A stretch of 64,000 nucleotides of DNA from JAYOEY01 sp038116945 (GTDB taxonomy: Bacteria; Pseudomonadota; Alphaproteobacteria; MPNO01; UBA2964), in NCBI GenBank assembly GCA_038116945.1, contig JAYOEY010000014.1, forward strand, positions 25,509 to 89,508, written 5' to 3'. A program made the translations under genes and the position numbers. Under the pieces are notes generated by a model that was given only the letters and a program-made list of their open reading frames with translations, did not search any database and was not told the DNA's origin. Shown piece by piece: positions 41,877 to 50,063 of this stretch. Position 1 is the stretch's first letter. The number at the start of each line of letters is the position of its first letter.

Positions 41877-43040
41877 GTGCTGAACCTCACCGGATTCATG
41901 ACGCTCGCCGCCATCCTGCCGACGCTCATGGCGGAATGGTCCCTGACAAGCACGGAAGCCGGGTGGCTCGGCGGCATCTATTTCGCAGGATACGTCGCCG
42001 GCGTCCCGATTCTGGCCGCGCTGACCGACCGGGTGGATGCGCGGCGAATCTGCATCCTCTCCTCGCTGGTTGCCGCCCTCGCATCGCTGGCCCTCGCCCT
42101 GGCGGCGGACGGGTTCTGGGCGGCGCTCGTTCTGCGGTTTATCGCCGGCGCGGGGCTGGGCGGCACCTACATGCCGGGTCTCAGGGCGTTGACCGACCGG
42201 GTACCCGACGAAGCGGAGGGGCGATCCGTCACCTACTACACCGCGGTTTTCGCGCTGGGGACGGCGCTGTCCTTCCTGATCGGCGGCGAATTCGCCGATG
42301 CGTTCGGCTGGAGATGGTCGTTCGCCGCAGCCGGCGCCGGCTGCCTGCTGGGGGCAACCATCGTCGCCGTACTGACCTCGCCCGTGAAATCGCCCCGCAG
42401 GCCCGACCCGCCGGGCCTTATCGGAAACTTTCGAAGCGTCCTCGGCAACCGGCAAGCGATGGCCCACATCGTCGCCTTTTTCGGATACGCATGGGAGGTC
42501 TTCGCGTTCAGGGTCTGGGTTGTCGCCTTTGTCGCGTACGCGCAGGCGAAATCGGGGCCCGCCGTCTTCGCCCTTTCGCCGACAACGCTTGCGACCCTGT
42601 TTGCGCTGGCGGGCGTCGCCGCCAACATGGCGCTGGGCGAGATTGCTCTCGCCCGCAGCCGCCGCTCCGTCCTTCTGACGACGTCCCTGCTTTCGGCCGC
42701 CGCGGCCCTGACGGTCGGGGTTTTGAACGACATCGCCTACGCGCCGCTGATCGGCCTCTGTTTCGTCTTTGCGATGCTGACGTCGGGCCGCAATGCGCCG
42801 ACCACCGCCGGCAGCGTCGCGGCCGCTGAACCGGGCGCGCGTGGCGCCACCATGGCGGTGCACGCCACCATCGGATACGCGGGCGGCATCGCCGGGCCGC
42901 TCGCCGTTGGAATCGCGCTGGATCTGGGCGGCGGCGTAGCGGCGCCAACGGGCTGGCTCGCGGCCTTCGGCACGATGGCGGCAGGCGCGGCGATATCCTT
43001 AGCGGCGATGGCGGTGATTTCCCGCGGCGACGCGGACTAA
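41877..43040 (+). CDS. Major facilitator superfamily transporter
   Basis: Twelve-helix secondary transporter. Seen: the loop 2-3 region GVPILAALTDRVDARRI (MFS motif A variant), GAGLGGTYMPGLRALTDRV, and many hydrophobic helices to the C terminus. Using GTG 41877 gives 387 aa, but the first helix clearly begins upstream (FLIAGFCAALVLNLTGF) and the frame is open back into gltB with only a CTG (41817) as a possible start there. Substrate unknown. Begins right after gltB; its 3' end overlaps the convergent gene at 43037 by four bases. Confidence 0.85.
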   Translation: MLNLTGFMTLAAILPTLMAEWSLTSTEAGWLGGIYFAGYVAGVPILAALTDRVDARRICILSSLVAALASLALALAADGFWAALVLRFIAGAGLGGTYMPGLRALTDRVPDEAEGRSVTYYTAVFALGTALSFLIGGEFADAFGWRWSFAAAGAGCLLGATIVAVLTSPVKSPRRPDPPGLIGNFRSVLGNRQAMAHIVAFFGYAWEVFAFRVWVVAFVAYAQAKSGPAVFALSPTTLATLFALAGVAANMALGEIALARSRRSVLLTTSLLSAAAALTVGVLNDIAYAPLIGLCFVFAMLTSGRNAPTTAGSVAAAEPGARGATMAVHATIGYAGGIAGPLAVGIALDLGGGVAAPTGWLAAFGTMAAGAAISLAAMAVISRGDAD

Positions 43041-44023
43041 CTGTCCAGCACGCTTTCGTGGAACAGCTCTTCCACCGGGTAGGGTGAGTCGATCAGCGTC
43101 TGGTCTGTCAAATATTTCATGAAACGTTCGACGCTGGCGCGGTTGGCCTTTAACCCCGACGGCCAGATATCGGCGCCGAACAGGTCCTGCTCTTCCTCGA
43201 AATCGTTGCGCGCGAACGCCAGCTCGGCATAGCCGGGATCGTCGTAGAATTCGGCTGCCTGATGCTTGGCGTCCTCCCACATCGTCATGATGGCGCGCGG
43301 CAGGGTCGGGTGCCGGTCGACCAGCTCCTGCTTCATGACCATGATATGCATGATCGGATAATCGCCGTATTTCCTGAAATAGCGGGCGCATTCCGCCTTG
43401 GTGTCCGGGAACAGGCGGCGCACCTTGCCCTCGCGCATGGCGTTGAGGAGCTTGGGCGGCGGGTGCGGGTGAATCATCATCGCAAGCTCGCCCTCGATCA
43501 GCCGGTCGGGCGCGCTCGGCTCGTCGATCAGGGTCAGGTCGGCCGCTTCGCGCCCGGGCCAGTCGACCAGTTCGGGCGACATCGTGTGCCAGTCCATGTC
43601 CTGCCATCCGACGCCGTATTCAAAAGCCAGATCGCCCTTTACCAGAACCGACATGGTGGTCTGGAAACTGCGACAGCAGACTTTCTTACCGACCAGGTCT
43701 CCGGGTTCGTTCACACCGGCAGCAACGGATACGAACATGTGGTTCTGGCTGAACAGGCGGCGCGGAAACACCGGGACGGCGGTGTAGGCCGCACCCCGGC
43801 TCTTCGCTGTCAGGTAGCTCGAGACCGACATTTCGCAGATATCGAACTCTTCGCCGTTCATGAAACGCGCATGGCGGTCGATCCCGTCGCGCCTCGGCGG
43901 GGCCATGCCGACCTCGAGCGCCCTGAGCGTAAAATCTGCGTCGGCCGGGGGCTCCACCATGTTCATGAAGAACGGCACGTGGCGGTCGTAGCGTTCAAGC
44001 GCGATGGAAAGTTCGGCGGTCAT
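43037..44023 (-). CDS. 4,5-dihydroxyphthalate decarboxylase-like / NMT1-like binding-fold protein
   Basis: 328-aa protein with the two-lobed periplasmic-binding fold: MTAELSIALERYDRHVPFF at the N terminus, FDICEMSVSSYL, FSQNHMFVSVAAGV, LVGKKVCCRSFQTTMSV. No signal peptide or lipobox is visible, so it is probably cytoplasmic; that points to the Pht5 (4,5-dihydroxyphthalate decarboxylase) relatives rather than an ABC transporter receptor. No ABC transporter genes are nearby. Convergent with the MFS gene and divergent from a GST gene, so it could belong to an aromatic degradation function, but this is inference. Confidence 0.7.
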   Translation of the reverse strand: MTAELSIALERYDRHVPFFMNMVEPPADADFTLRALEVGMAPPRRDGIDRHARFMNGEEFDICEMSVSSYLTAKSRGAAYTAVPVFPRRLFSQNHMFVSVAAGVNEPGDLVGKKVCCRSFQTTMSVLVKGDLAFEYGVGWQDMDWHTMSPELVDWPGREAADLTLIDEPSAPDRLIEGELAMMIHPHPPPKLLNAMREGKVRRLFPDTKAECARYFRKYGDYPIMHIMVMKQELVDRHPTLPRAIMTMWEDAKHQAAEFYDDPGYAELAFARNDFEEEQDLFGADIWPSGLKANRASVERFMKYLTDQTLIDSPYPVEELFHESVLDS

Positions 44024-44132
44024 GACGGGCTCCCTGAAGTTTTTTTAAACCGGCCCGATGCTATGCCGCCTGCGCATCATCGCGCAACTCAACCCCTGTT
44101 TCCGATTCAGGCTATCGATTACACTTCGCGCC

Positions 44133-44801
44133 ATGCGCGTTCTCTATCACCTCTGGCTGTCGCCGTTCTGCCGCAAGGTGCGAATCGCGTTGCTGGAAAA
44201 ATCTCTGGAATTCGATCTCAAGACCGAAAACTACTGGCAGCGGCGCGAAGAGTTTCTCGCGCTGAACCCTGCCGGTGACGTGCCCGTGCTGGTGGAAGAG
44301 GACGGTCAGGCGATCAGCGATTCCGCCGCGATCTGCGAGTATCTCGAAGAGATTGCGCCCGAGCCGGCGCTGCTGCCGGGGACGGCCCCGGAACGGGCGG
44401 AAATTCGTCGCCTCGTCGCCTGGTTCGACGGCAAGATGTATACCGAAGTCACCCGGCTTCTGGTCGGCGAGAAGATCATGAAGCGGTTTCTGCGCGGCGG
44501 CGCGCCGAATTCGGAAGCGATCCGGGCGGGCAAACAGAACATCCATCATCATCTCGATTACATAAGCTGGCTGACCGAGCGGCGTACCTGGCTGGCCGGG
44601 CCCAGTTTTTCGCTCGCCGACATCGCCGCAGCGGCGCAGATATCCTCAATCGACTATATCGGCGACGTCCCGTGGGACGAGCATGAAGACGCCAAGGACT
44701 GGTACGCGCGGGTCAAATCGCGCCCGTCTTTCCGGCCTATCCTCGCCGACCACCTGCCCGGCGAACCGCCGCCGAAACATTACGCCGACCTCGATTTCTA
44801 G
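44133..44801 (+). CDS. Glutathione S-transferase family protein
   Basis: Thioredoxin-fold N-terminal domain beginning MRVLYHLWLSPFCRKVRIAL, with Ser10 and Cys13 in the position of the active site, then GDVPVLVEEDGQAISDSAAI, the glutathione-binding V-P and D-S motif. The all-helical C-terminal domain ends in FSLADIAAAAQIS (N-capping motif). ATG 44133 fits the family; the frame opens 25 codons earlier. 222 aa. Overlaps the TPR gene by four bases at the 3' ends. Substrate unknown. Confidence 0.88.
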   Translation: MRVLYHLWLSPFCRKVRIALLEKSLEFDLKTENYWQRREEFLALNPAGDVPVLVEEDGQAISDSAAICEYLEEIAPEPALLPGTAPERAEIRRLVAWFDGKMYTEVTRLLVGEKIMKRFLRGGAPNSEAIRAGKQNIHHHLDYISWLTERRTWLAGPSFSLADIAAAAQISSIDYIGDVPWDEHEDAKDWYARVKSRPSFRPILADHLPGEPPPKHYADLDF

Positions 44802-45610
44802 GGAGAGCCGGCCGTCGGAGCCTCCCCGCCCCCGTCCATGTTCTGGATGTTGCGCCGGGCCGCGTCGGTCAGCGGTCCCTCGACGGCCGTCTCGATCACC
44901 TTCAGCCAGTCCGCGCGCGCGCCTGACCGGTCGCCCTGCGCCTTCAGAATCAGCCCGCGCTCCAGCAGCGCGTCGATTTTTTCGGGCCGGTCCTTCAGCA
45001 CCCCGTCGATATCCTGGCGCGCCAGATCGAGAGCGCCGACCTTGCGCCACGCGCTCGCGCGGAAAGTCTGCGCGTCGAGACGGTCAGGCGACAATTCGAG
45101 CGCCCGGTTGAGGTCGTCAAGCGCCTCCCAGTTCTTGCCGAGCGAGACCAGCGCGATGGACCGGTCGATCATCATGTCGACATCGTTCGGTCGGAGCGCG
45201 AGCGCCTCCCCGAGGAGCCGAACCGCCGTCTGCGGACGGCCGGCGATGATCCAGCCGTTGGCCGCCTGCGCGAGAAGCCCGGCCTTGAGATCGGGCCGCG
45301 CCGGATCGCCTCCGGCGGCGAGTTCTTCCAGCAGCCGGGCGGACTGGCTGTACTGCCCCAGCCCGAGCATGGCGACCGCTATGCAGTGCAAGGCTGGTGC
45401 GCCGCCGCCGGCCTTGCGCCAGGCGAGGCCCGACTGCCGCGCTTCCTCGGGACGCGTGCGGGCGAGCTGCATGCAGGCACTGTATTGACGGGCGGCCGCG
45501 CTCTCCGGCGTCAGTGCGGGTTTGCGCTGCGCCGATGCCCGGGTTGCGGCCAGCCCGAGCGCCACGATCAGGGCAATTGCAAGAGGTCGCAGGAAAAGCC
45601 TGTCGGTCAT
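44798..45610 (-). CDS. Exported tetratricopeptide-repeat protein
   Basis: 270 aa with a signal peptide (FLRPLAIALIVALGLAATRASA, cut after about residue 28). The mature part consists of TPR-type helical pairs: AAVRLLGEALALRPNDVDMM-like units between about 115 and 245, with ALDDLNRALELSPDRLDAQT and ARQDIDGVLKDRPEKIDALL seen clearly. TPR proteins mediate protein contacts; no partner is indicated. ATG 45610 chosen over 45628 because it precedes a better signal sequence. Divergent from the epimerase gene. Confidence 0.8.
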   Translation of the reverse strand: MTDRLFLRPLAIALIVALGLAATRASAQRKPALTPESAAARQYSACMQLARTRPEEARQSGLAWRKAGGGAPALHCIAVAMLGLGQYSQSARLLEELAAGGDPARPDLKAGLLAQAANGWIIAGRPQTAVRLLGEALALRPNDVDMMIDRSIALVSLGKNWEALDDLNRALELSPDRLDAQTFRASAWRKVGALDLARQDIDGVLKDRPEKIDALLERGLILKAQGDRSGARADWLKVIETAVEGPLTDAARRNIQNMDGGGEAPTAGSP

Positions 45611-45672
45611 GACCTTCCGCCGGTACAAGTTCGGCCGAGTCTACCAACGGATGACCATCGGCGGACAGTTTA

Positions 45673-46548
45673 ATGTCACACCTTTTCTGTTTCGGTACCG
45701 GTTACGTCGCGCGACGGCTTGCGGCGACGCTGCAGGCGGAAGGCTGGTCGGTGTCCGGCACGTACCGGGACGATGGCATGAGCGGGTCCCTGTCGGAAGC
45801 CGGGATCGAACCGGTTTTTTTCGATGGAGGCGCGCCGGTTGCCCCCGGGACCCTCGCAGGCGTCACGCATGTCCTTCTCTCGATTCCGCCGGGGCAAGAC
45901 GGAGACCCGGCGCTGGTCCATCACGGCGCCGCACTGAAGACGCTCGCCTCCCTTCGATGGATCGGCTACCTGTCCGCGACCAGCGTCTATGGCGACAGCG
46001 ACGGCGCGAAAGTGAACGAAGACGCCCCGCTGCGCGCGACGACGATGCGTGGAAAACAACGGATTGCGGCGGAACGGGCATGGCTGGACCTGCCCGGCAT
46101 GCCGGTCCACGTTTTTCGTCTCGCCGGCATATACGGGCCGGGACGTTCGGCAATAGACCAGCTCCGGGCGGGACTCGCGCGGCGGATCGACGCGCCGGGA
46201 CATCTGTTTTCGCGGATCCATGTCGACGATATCGTCGCTGTTCTGCGCGCCTCGATCAGGACCCCGCGTCCCGGCGCGATCTACAATGTCTGCGACGACG
46301 AACCGGCGACGAGTGCCGATGTAATCGCCTTCGCCGCATCATTGCTGGGTATCGATCCGCCGCCGCTGGTTCCTCTGGGAGAGGCGAATCTGAACCCGAT
46401 GGCGCGAAGCTTCTATGCCGACCGGCGGCTGGTGGACAATCGTCGCATCAAGGAAGAGCTGGGCGTGGTGCTGAAATTCCCGAACTACCGCACCGGGCTG
46501 CACGCCATCCATGACGACCAGGAAAACGCGGCGGATCAGCCTGCCTGA
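45673..46548 (+). CDS. NAD-dependent epimerase/dehydratase family protein (YeeZ-like)
   Basis: Extended short-chain dehydrogenase. Seen: nucleotide-binding FCFGTGYVARRL near the N terminus, IGYLSATSVYGD near residues 95-106, the catalytic-loop-like HVFRLAGIYGPGRSA, and IYNVCDDEPAT. The Tyr-x3-Lys pair of active enzymes is replaced by a region with TTMRGKQRIAAE, so activity as a classical dehydrogenase is uncertain; this is typical of the YeeZ subgroup. 291 aa. Its last 13 bases overlap the convergent gene at 46536. Confidence 0.82.
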   Translation: MSHLFCFGTGYVARRLAATLQAEGWSVSGTYRDDGMSGSLSEAGIEPVFFDGGAPVAPGTLAGVTHVLLSIPPGQDGDPALVHHGAALKTLASLRWIGYLSATSVYGDSDGAKVNEDAPLRATTMRGKQRIAAERAWLDLPGMPVHVFRLAGIYGPGRSAIDQLRAGLARRIDAPGHLFSRIHVDDIVAVLRASIRTPRPGAIYNVCDDEPATSADVIAFAASLLGIDPPPLVPLGEANLNPMARSFYADRRLVDNRRIKEELGVVLKFPNYRTGLHAIHDDQENAADQPA

Positions 46549-47009
46549 TCCGCCAGGCGGCTCTCGATAAAATCCCTGAACGACCGGTCGTAGCTTTCGC
46601 CGAAGAATTGCCAGGCCTCGCGGGTAGCCCGTCTTTTGCCGATTGTCGCAACGATCCAGTTCAGTTCTTTCCATTGGGGATCGGGTAACAACCCCTGCTG
46701 CCGAAGCTGAAAAAGATGGCTCCAGGCCGCGATCGCGCGAAATTCGAATATGACGGCGCGCTGCCGGTCCACTTCGTCCAGGGCCTCGAAATCCGCGTCG
46801 GTTCCGGACTTGACCCATATTGCGGCCACATCGCGGTTTTCGACGAAACCGTTCAGCAGATTCATTTGCAGCTCGACCCATTCGGCCGAGGCATTGACCC
46901 TCATCTGGTGCGTATTCAGCCTGATCTGGCGAGCGACGAAAAGCAGGGAACCGATAACCGCGACGACGCCGATCAGTGATCCGATATAGTAGACCTGTTC
47001 GAGGCTCAT
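46536..47009 (-). CDS. Hypothetical membrane-anchored protein
   Basis: 157 aa that I do not recognise. It begins MSLEQVYYIGSLIGVVAVIG, one membrane helix at about residues 7-25, followed by a charged segment (RQIRLNTHQMRVNASAEWVE) and a helical soluble domain with AIWVKSGTDADFEALDEVDR. The pattern occurs in small proteins of many marine and soil proteobacteria with no known role. The start ATG 47009 overlaps the hydrolase stop by four bases, so the two are likely co-expressed. Confidence 0.72.
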   Translation of the reverse strand: MSLEQVYYIGSLIGVVAVIGSLLFVARQIRLNTHQMRVNASAEWVELQMNLLNGFVENRDVAAIWVKSGTDADFEALDEVDRQRAVIFEFRAIAAWSHLFQLRQQGLLPDPQWKELNWIVATIGKRRATREAWQFFGESYDRSFRDFIESRLADQAG

Positions 47010-47803
47010 GCTCCCTCCGTTCGGTTAATCCGTCCGGCCATCATATTGACCGTCCTGCACAGGAGCGCGAGATCCTCGTCGCGCGACAGGCGATGGTCGC
47101 CGTCCTTGATCAGGGTCACCGCGACATCGTCGGAACGCAGCTTTTCGGCAATGGCCAGCGAATGCCGCCACGGCACGTCGGGATCTCGCTGGCCATGCAG
47201 CAGGCACACGGGGCAGTGGATATCGATCTCTCCGCCCAGCAGAAGCCTGTTCCGGCCGTCCTCGATCAGCCGTCTGGTAATCGGGTACGGCGCATCGCCG
47301 TACTCGGTCGGCGCGTACCAGACGCCGTCGCGCTCGATCGCTTGCCGGACTTCGGCGGAAAAATTCGGCCACATCAGCGTTTCGGTGAAATCGGGCGCAG
47401 CGGCGATGCCGACCAGCGCAGCGATGCGGTCCGGGCGCGCCAGCGCGGCCAGCAGCATGATCCATCCGCCCATCGACGAGCCGACGAGGATCTGCGGTCC
47501 CTCGGTCAGCGCATCCAGCGCGGCGACCGCGTCGTCGGCCCAGTCGCCGATGCATCCGTTCTCGAATTTGTCGGAAGACGCGCCGTGCCCGCGATAGTCG
47601 AAACGCAGGAACGAGCGACCCGCCTCCCGGCAGTGCTCTTCCAGCGCCACCGCCTTGGTGCCTGTCATGTCCGACATGAATCCGCCGAGAAACACCACCC
47701 CGGGACCGCCCCCCGCATGCCGGTGGAACGCGAGAGTCGCTCCGTTGTCGCAGGCAAGAAGACCTGGCGTATTTTTACTCGGGTGTCGGGAGATTTCAGG
47801 CAT
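47006..47803 (-). CDS. Alpha/beta hydrolase (ABHD10/thioesterase-like)
   Basis: 265-aa serine hydrolase. Seen: oxyanion region VVFLGGFMSDMTGTKA, SFLRFDYRGHGASS, nucleophile elbow GSSMG with Ser110, the acid in LLHGQRDPDVPW (Asp207 or 209) and His237 in DGDHRLSRDED. The layout resembles the palmitoyl-protein thioesterase ABHD10 and related bacterial esterases. The frame is open to 48898 antisense to the glycosyltransferase, but homology starts at ATG 47803. Upstream partner of the hypothetical gene at 46536. Confidence 0.87.
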   Translation of the reverse strand: MPEISRHPSKNTPGLLACDNGATLAFHRHAGGGPGVVFLGGFMSDMTGTKAVALEEHCREAGRSFLRFDYRGHGASSDKFENGCIGDWADDAVAALDALTEGPQILVGSSMGGWIMLLAALARPDRIAALVGIAAAPDFTETLMWPNFSAEVRQAIERDGVWYAPTEYGDAPYPITRRLIEDGRNRLLLGGEIDIHCPVCLLHGQRDPDVPWRHSLAIAEKLRSDDVAVTLIKDGDHRLSRDEDLALLCRTVNMMAGRINRTEGA

Positions 47804-47851
47804 GTCGTTTACCGGCTGTATTCGAGTCGCTGACCGTTCTAAGAATAGGCC

Positions 47852-49027
47852 ATGGAATCGACATCCTCCAGTTCGGGCGGAGGCTCGCCACCGGTCATCC
47901 TGCAAATCCTGCCATCGCTGGTCACCGGCGGGGTCGAGCGCGGCACGGTGGAAGTCGCCCGCGCCATAACCGACGCCGGCTGGCGGGCCATCGTCGCGTC
48001 TGCAGGCGGTCAGATGGTCGCCGAAATTCACCGGGCCGGCGCTATCCATATTGATTTTCCCGCAGCGACAAAGAACCCGCTGGAGATGTGGCGCAACGTC
48101 TCGCGGCTCGCAGCCCTGATCGAGGAACACGGCGTAGATATTGTCCACGCAAGATCGCGCGCGCCTGCCTGGAGCGCGCTTTACGCCGCGAAGCGAGCCG
48201 GCGCCGCCTTCATGACGACGTTTCACGGCAACTACAATGCCGGCAACCCTCTCAAGCTGCGCTACAATTCGGTCATGGCGCGCGGCAAACGGGTGATCGC
48301 CATATCCGAGTTCATCGGCGAACAGGTGCGCGAACGTTACGGCGCGGATCCGGCGCGGGTTCGGATCATTCCGCGCGGCGTCGACATCGACATCTTCAGC
48401 CCCGCCGCCGTAAGCGCCCAGCGGGTGATCCAGCTTGCCGAACAGTGGCGCATTCCGGACGACGCCAAGGTGGTGATGATGCCCGGCCGGCTGACAAGGT
48501 GGAAAGGACAGGAAGTGCTGATCGAGGCCCTCGCCCGCCTTTCCGACAGGACCGGACTGCGCTGCCTGATCGTCGGCGGCGACCAGCGTACGGGATATCG
48601 CGAGGAGCTCGAAAGACAGGTCGTCCGGAACGGTCTCGAACCGTACGTGCAGTTCACTGGCGACTGCCGCGACATGCCGGCGGCCTTCATGCTGGCCGAC
48701 GCCGTCGTCTCCGCCTCGACAGATGCCGAAGCTTTCGGGCGGGTGATCGTCGAGGCCCAGGCGATGGGCCGCCCGGTGATCGCAACCGATCACGGCGCCG
48801 CGCGCGAAACCGTCATCCCGGGAGAGACCGGATGGCTTGTGCCGCCAGGCGACGCTAGCGCTCTCGTGGCGGCGCTGGATCAGGCGCTTGCGCTTCATCC
48901 GGTGGACCGCGAAGCCATGGCGATCCGCTCCATCGACCGGGTGCGCCGGGACTACACGCGCGAACTGATGTGCGACCGGACACTCGCGGTCTATGAGGAG
49001 CTGCTCGCGGAGCGCGCCGCCCGATGA
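47852..49027 (+). CDS. Family 4 glycosyltransferase
   Basis: GT-B fold retaining glycosyltransferase. Seen: ILQILPSLVTGGVERGTVEV near the N terminus (acceptor-side domain), IAISEFIGEQVRERYG, VRIIPRGVDIDIFSP, MMPGRLTRWKGQEVLIEAL, and the donor-binding E-x7-E motif within ASTDAEAFGRVIVEAQAMG. 391 aa. It overlaps the following GT9 gene by ATGA, so they probably add successive sugars to the same LPS core or polysaccharide. Donor sugar unknown. Confidence 0.9.
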   Translation: MESTSSSSGGGSPPVILQILPSLVTGGVERGTVEVARAITDAGWRAIVASAGGQMVAEIHRAGAIHIDFPAATKNPLEMWRNVSRLAALIEEHGVDIVHARSRAPAWSALYAAKRAGAAFMTTFHGNYNAGNPLKLRYNSVMARGKRVIAISEFIGEQVRERYGADPARVRIIPRGVDIDIFSPAAVSAQRVIQLAEQWRIPDDAKVVMMPGRLTRWKGQEVLIEALARLSDRTGLRCLIVGGDQRTGYREELERQVVRNGLEPYVQFTGDCRDMPAAFMLADAVVSASTDAEAFGRVIVEAQAMGRPVIATDHGAARETVIPGETGWLVPPGDASALVAALDQALALHPVDREAMAIRSIDRVRRDYTRELMCDRTLAVYEELLAERAAR

Positions 49028-49974
49028 GCGATTCCGGGCGGCCGGGCGGTAGCGGGGAGCGCATTCTTGTCATCAAGCTTGGCGCGCTCGGCGACATGGT
49101 TCTGGCGTTCGGTCCGTTCGCCGCGATCCGCGGACACCATGCGGAAGCCCGCATCACGCTGCTGACCACCCCGTCCTTCGCCGGGCTGATGGCGAACGCG
49201 CCCTGGTTCGACGAGATTCACGTCGCGGAACGGGTTCCCCTCTGGAAACCGGGAGGATGGCTCGGGCTGCGCCGCTGGCTGCGCGACGGACGTTTCAACC
49301 GGGTATACGACCTGCAGACTTCGGACCGCAGCGGCTGGTATTTCCGCCTGATGGGTCCCGGGCCGCGCCCCGAATGGTCAGGCATCGCGCCGGGATGTTC
49401 GCACCCGCACGCCAACCCCGATCGCGATTTCATGCACACCATCGAACGCCAGAACGAGCAGCTCCGGATGGCGGGGATCGTCGAAGTGCCATCCGCCGAT
49501 CTGTCCTGGATCGAGGCGGATACGGGGCGTTTCGGGCTTTCCGGCCGATACGCGCTGCTGGCGGCGGGCGGCGCCCCTCACCGGCCAGCCAAGCGCTGGC
49601 CCGCGGATCGCTATGCGGCGCTTGCCGCAAAGCTGGCGGCCAATGGCGTACAGCCGGTCATCCTCGGCGGCCGGGCGGAGCGGGAAATCGGCCGGGCGAT
49701 CGCCCGCGGCTGCGCCGAGGCGCGAGACCTGACCGGCGAAACTTCGATGTCGGACATCGCCGTTCTCGCCCGCGGCGCAGCGGGCGCCGTCGGCAACGAT
49801 ACCGGTCCCATGCACATGATCGCCGCCGCCGGATGTCCGTCGGTCGTCCTTTTTTCCGCCGAGTCGGATCCGGCACTGACGGCGCCGCGCGGCCCTTCGG
49901 TAAGGGTGTTGCGCGAAGCCGATCTGGCGGCTCTTCCGCCGGAATCGGTTGATGCGGCCTTAACTTTGCGTTAA
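49024..49974 (+). CDS. Family 9 glycosyltransferase (heptosyltransferase-like)
   Basis: 316-aa GT-B enzyme of the ADP-heptose:LPS heptosyltransferase family. Seen: ILVIKLGALGDMVLAFGPF at the N terminus with the conserved Gly-Asp, RWPADRYAALAAKL, and the C-terminal VGNDTGPMHMIAAAGCPSV. Overlaps the GT4 gene by four bases. In Rhodospirillales-like genomes this pair often precedes thrS. Donor could be heptose or another sugar. Confidence 0.9.
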   Translation: MSDSGRPGGSGERILVIKLGALGDMVLAFGPFAAIRGHHAEARITLLTTPSFAGLMANAPWFDEIHVAERVPLWKPGGWLGLRRWLRDGRFNRVYDLQTSDRSGWYFRLMGPGPRPEWSGIAPGCSHPHANPDRDFMHTIERQNEQLRMAGIVEVPSADLSWIEADTGRFGLSGRYALLAAGGAPHRPAKRWPADRYAALAAKLAANGVQPVILGGRAEREIGRAIARGCAEARDLTGETSMSDIAVLARGAAGAVGNDTGPMHMIAAAGCPSVVLFSAESDPALTAPRGPSVRVLREADLAALPPESVDAALTLR

Positions 49975-50063
49975 ACGGCTCGCTGTTAACCTTATTTCAG
50001 GTCAGATTTGTTGAACCAAAGGCGATTTCGTCCGTATGAACGCCCGATGCTGAACGCGCCTTC

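Noticed and set aside
43037..44023. Periplasmic receptor of an ABC transporter
   Set aside because: The N terminus has no signal peptide or lipobox and no permease or ATPase gene is nearby, so I list it as a binding-fold protein related to Pht5.
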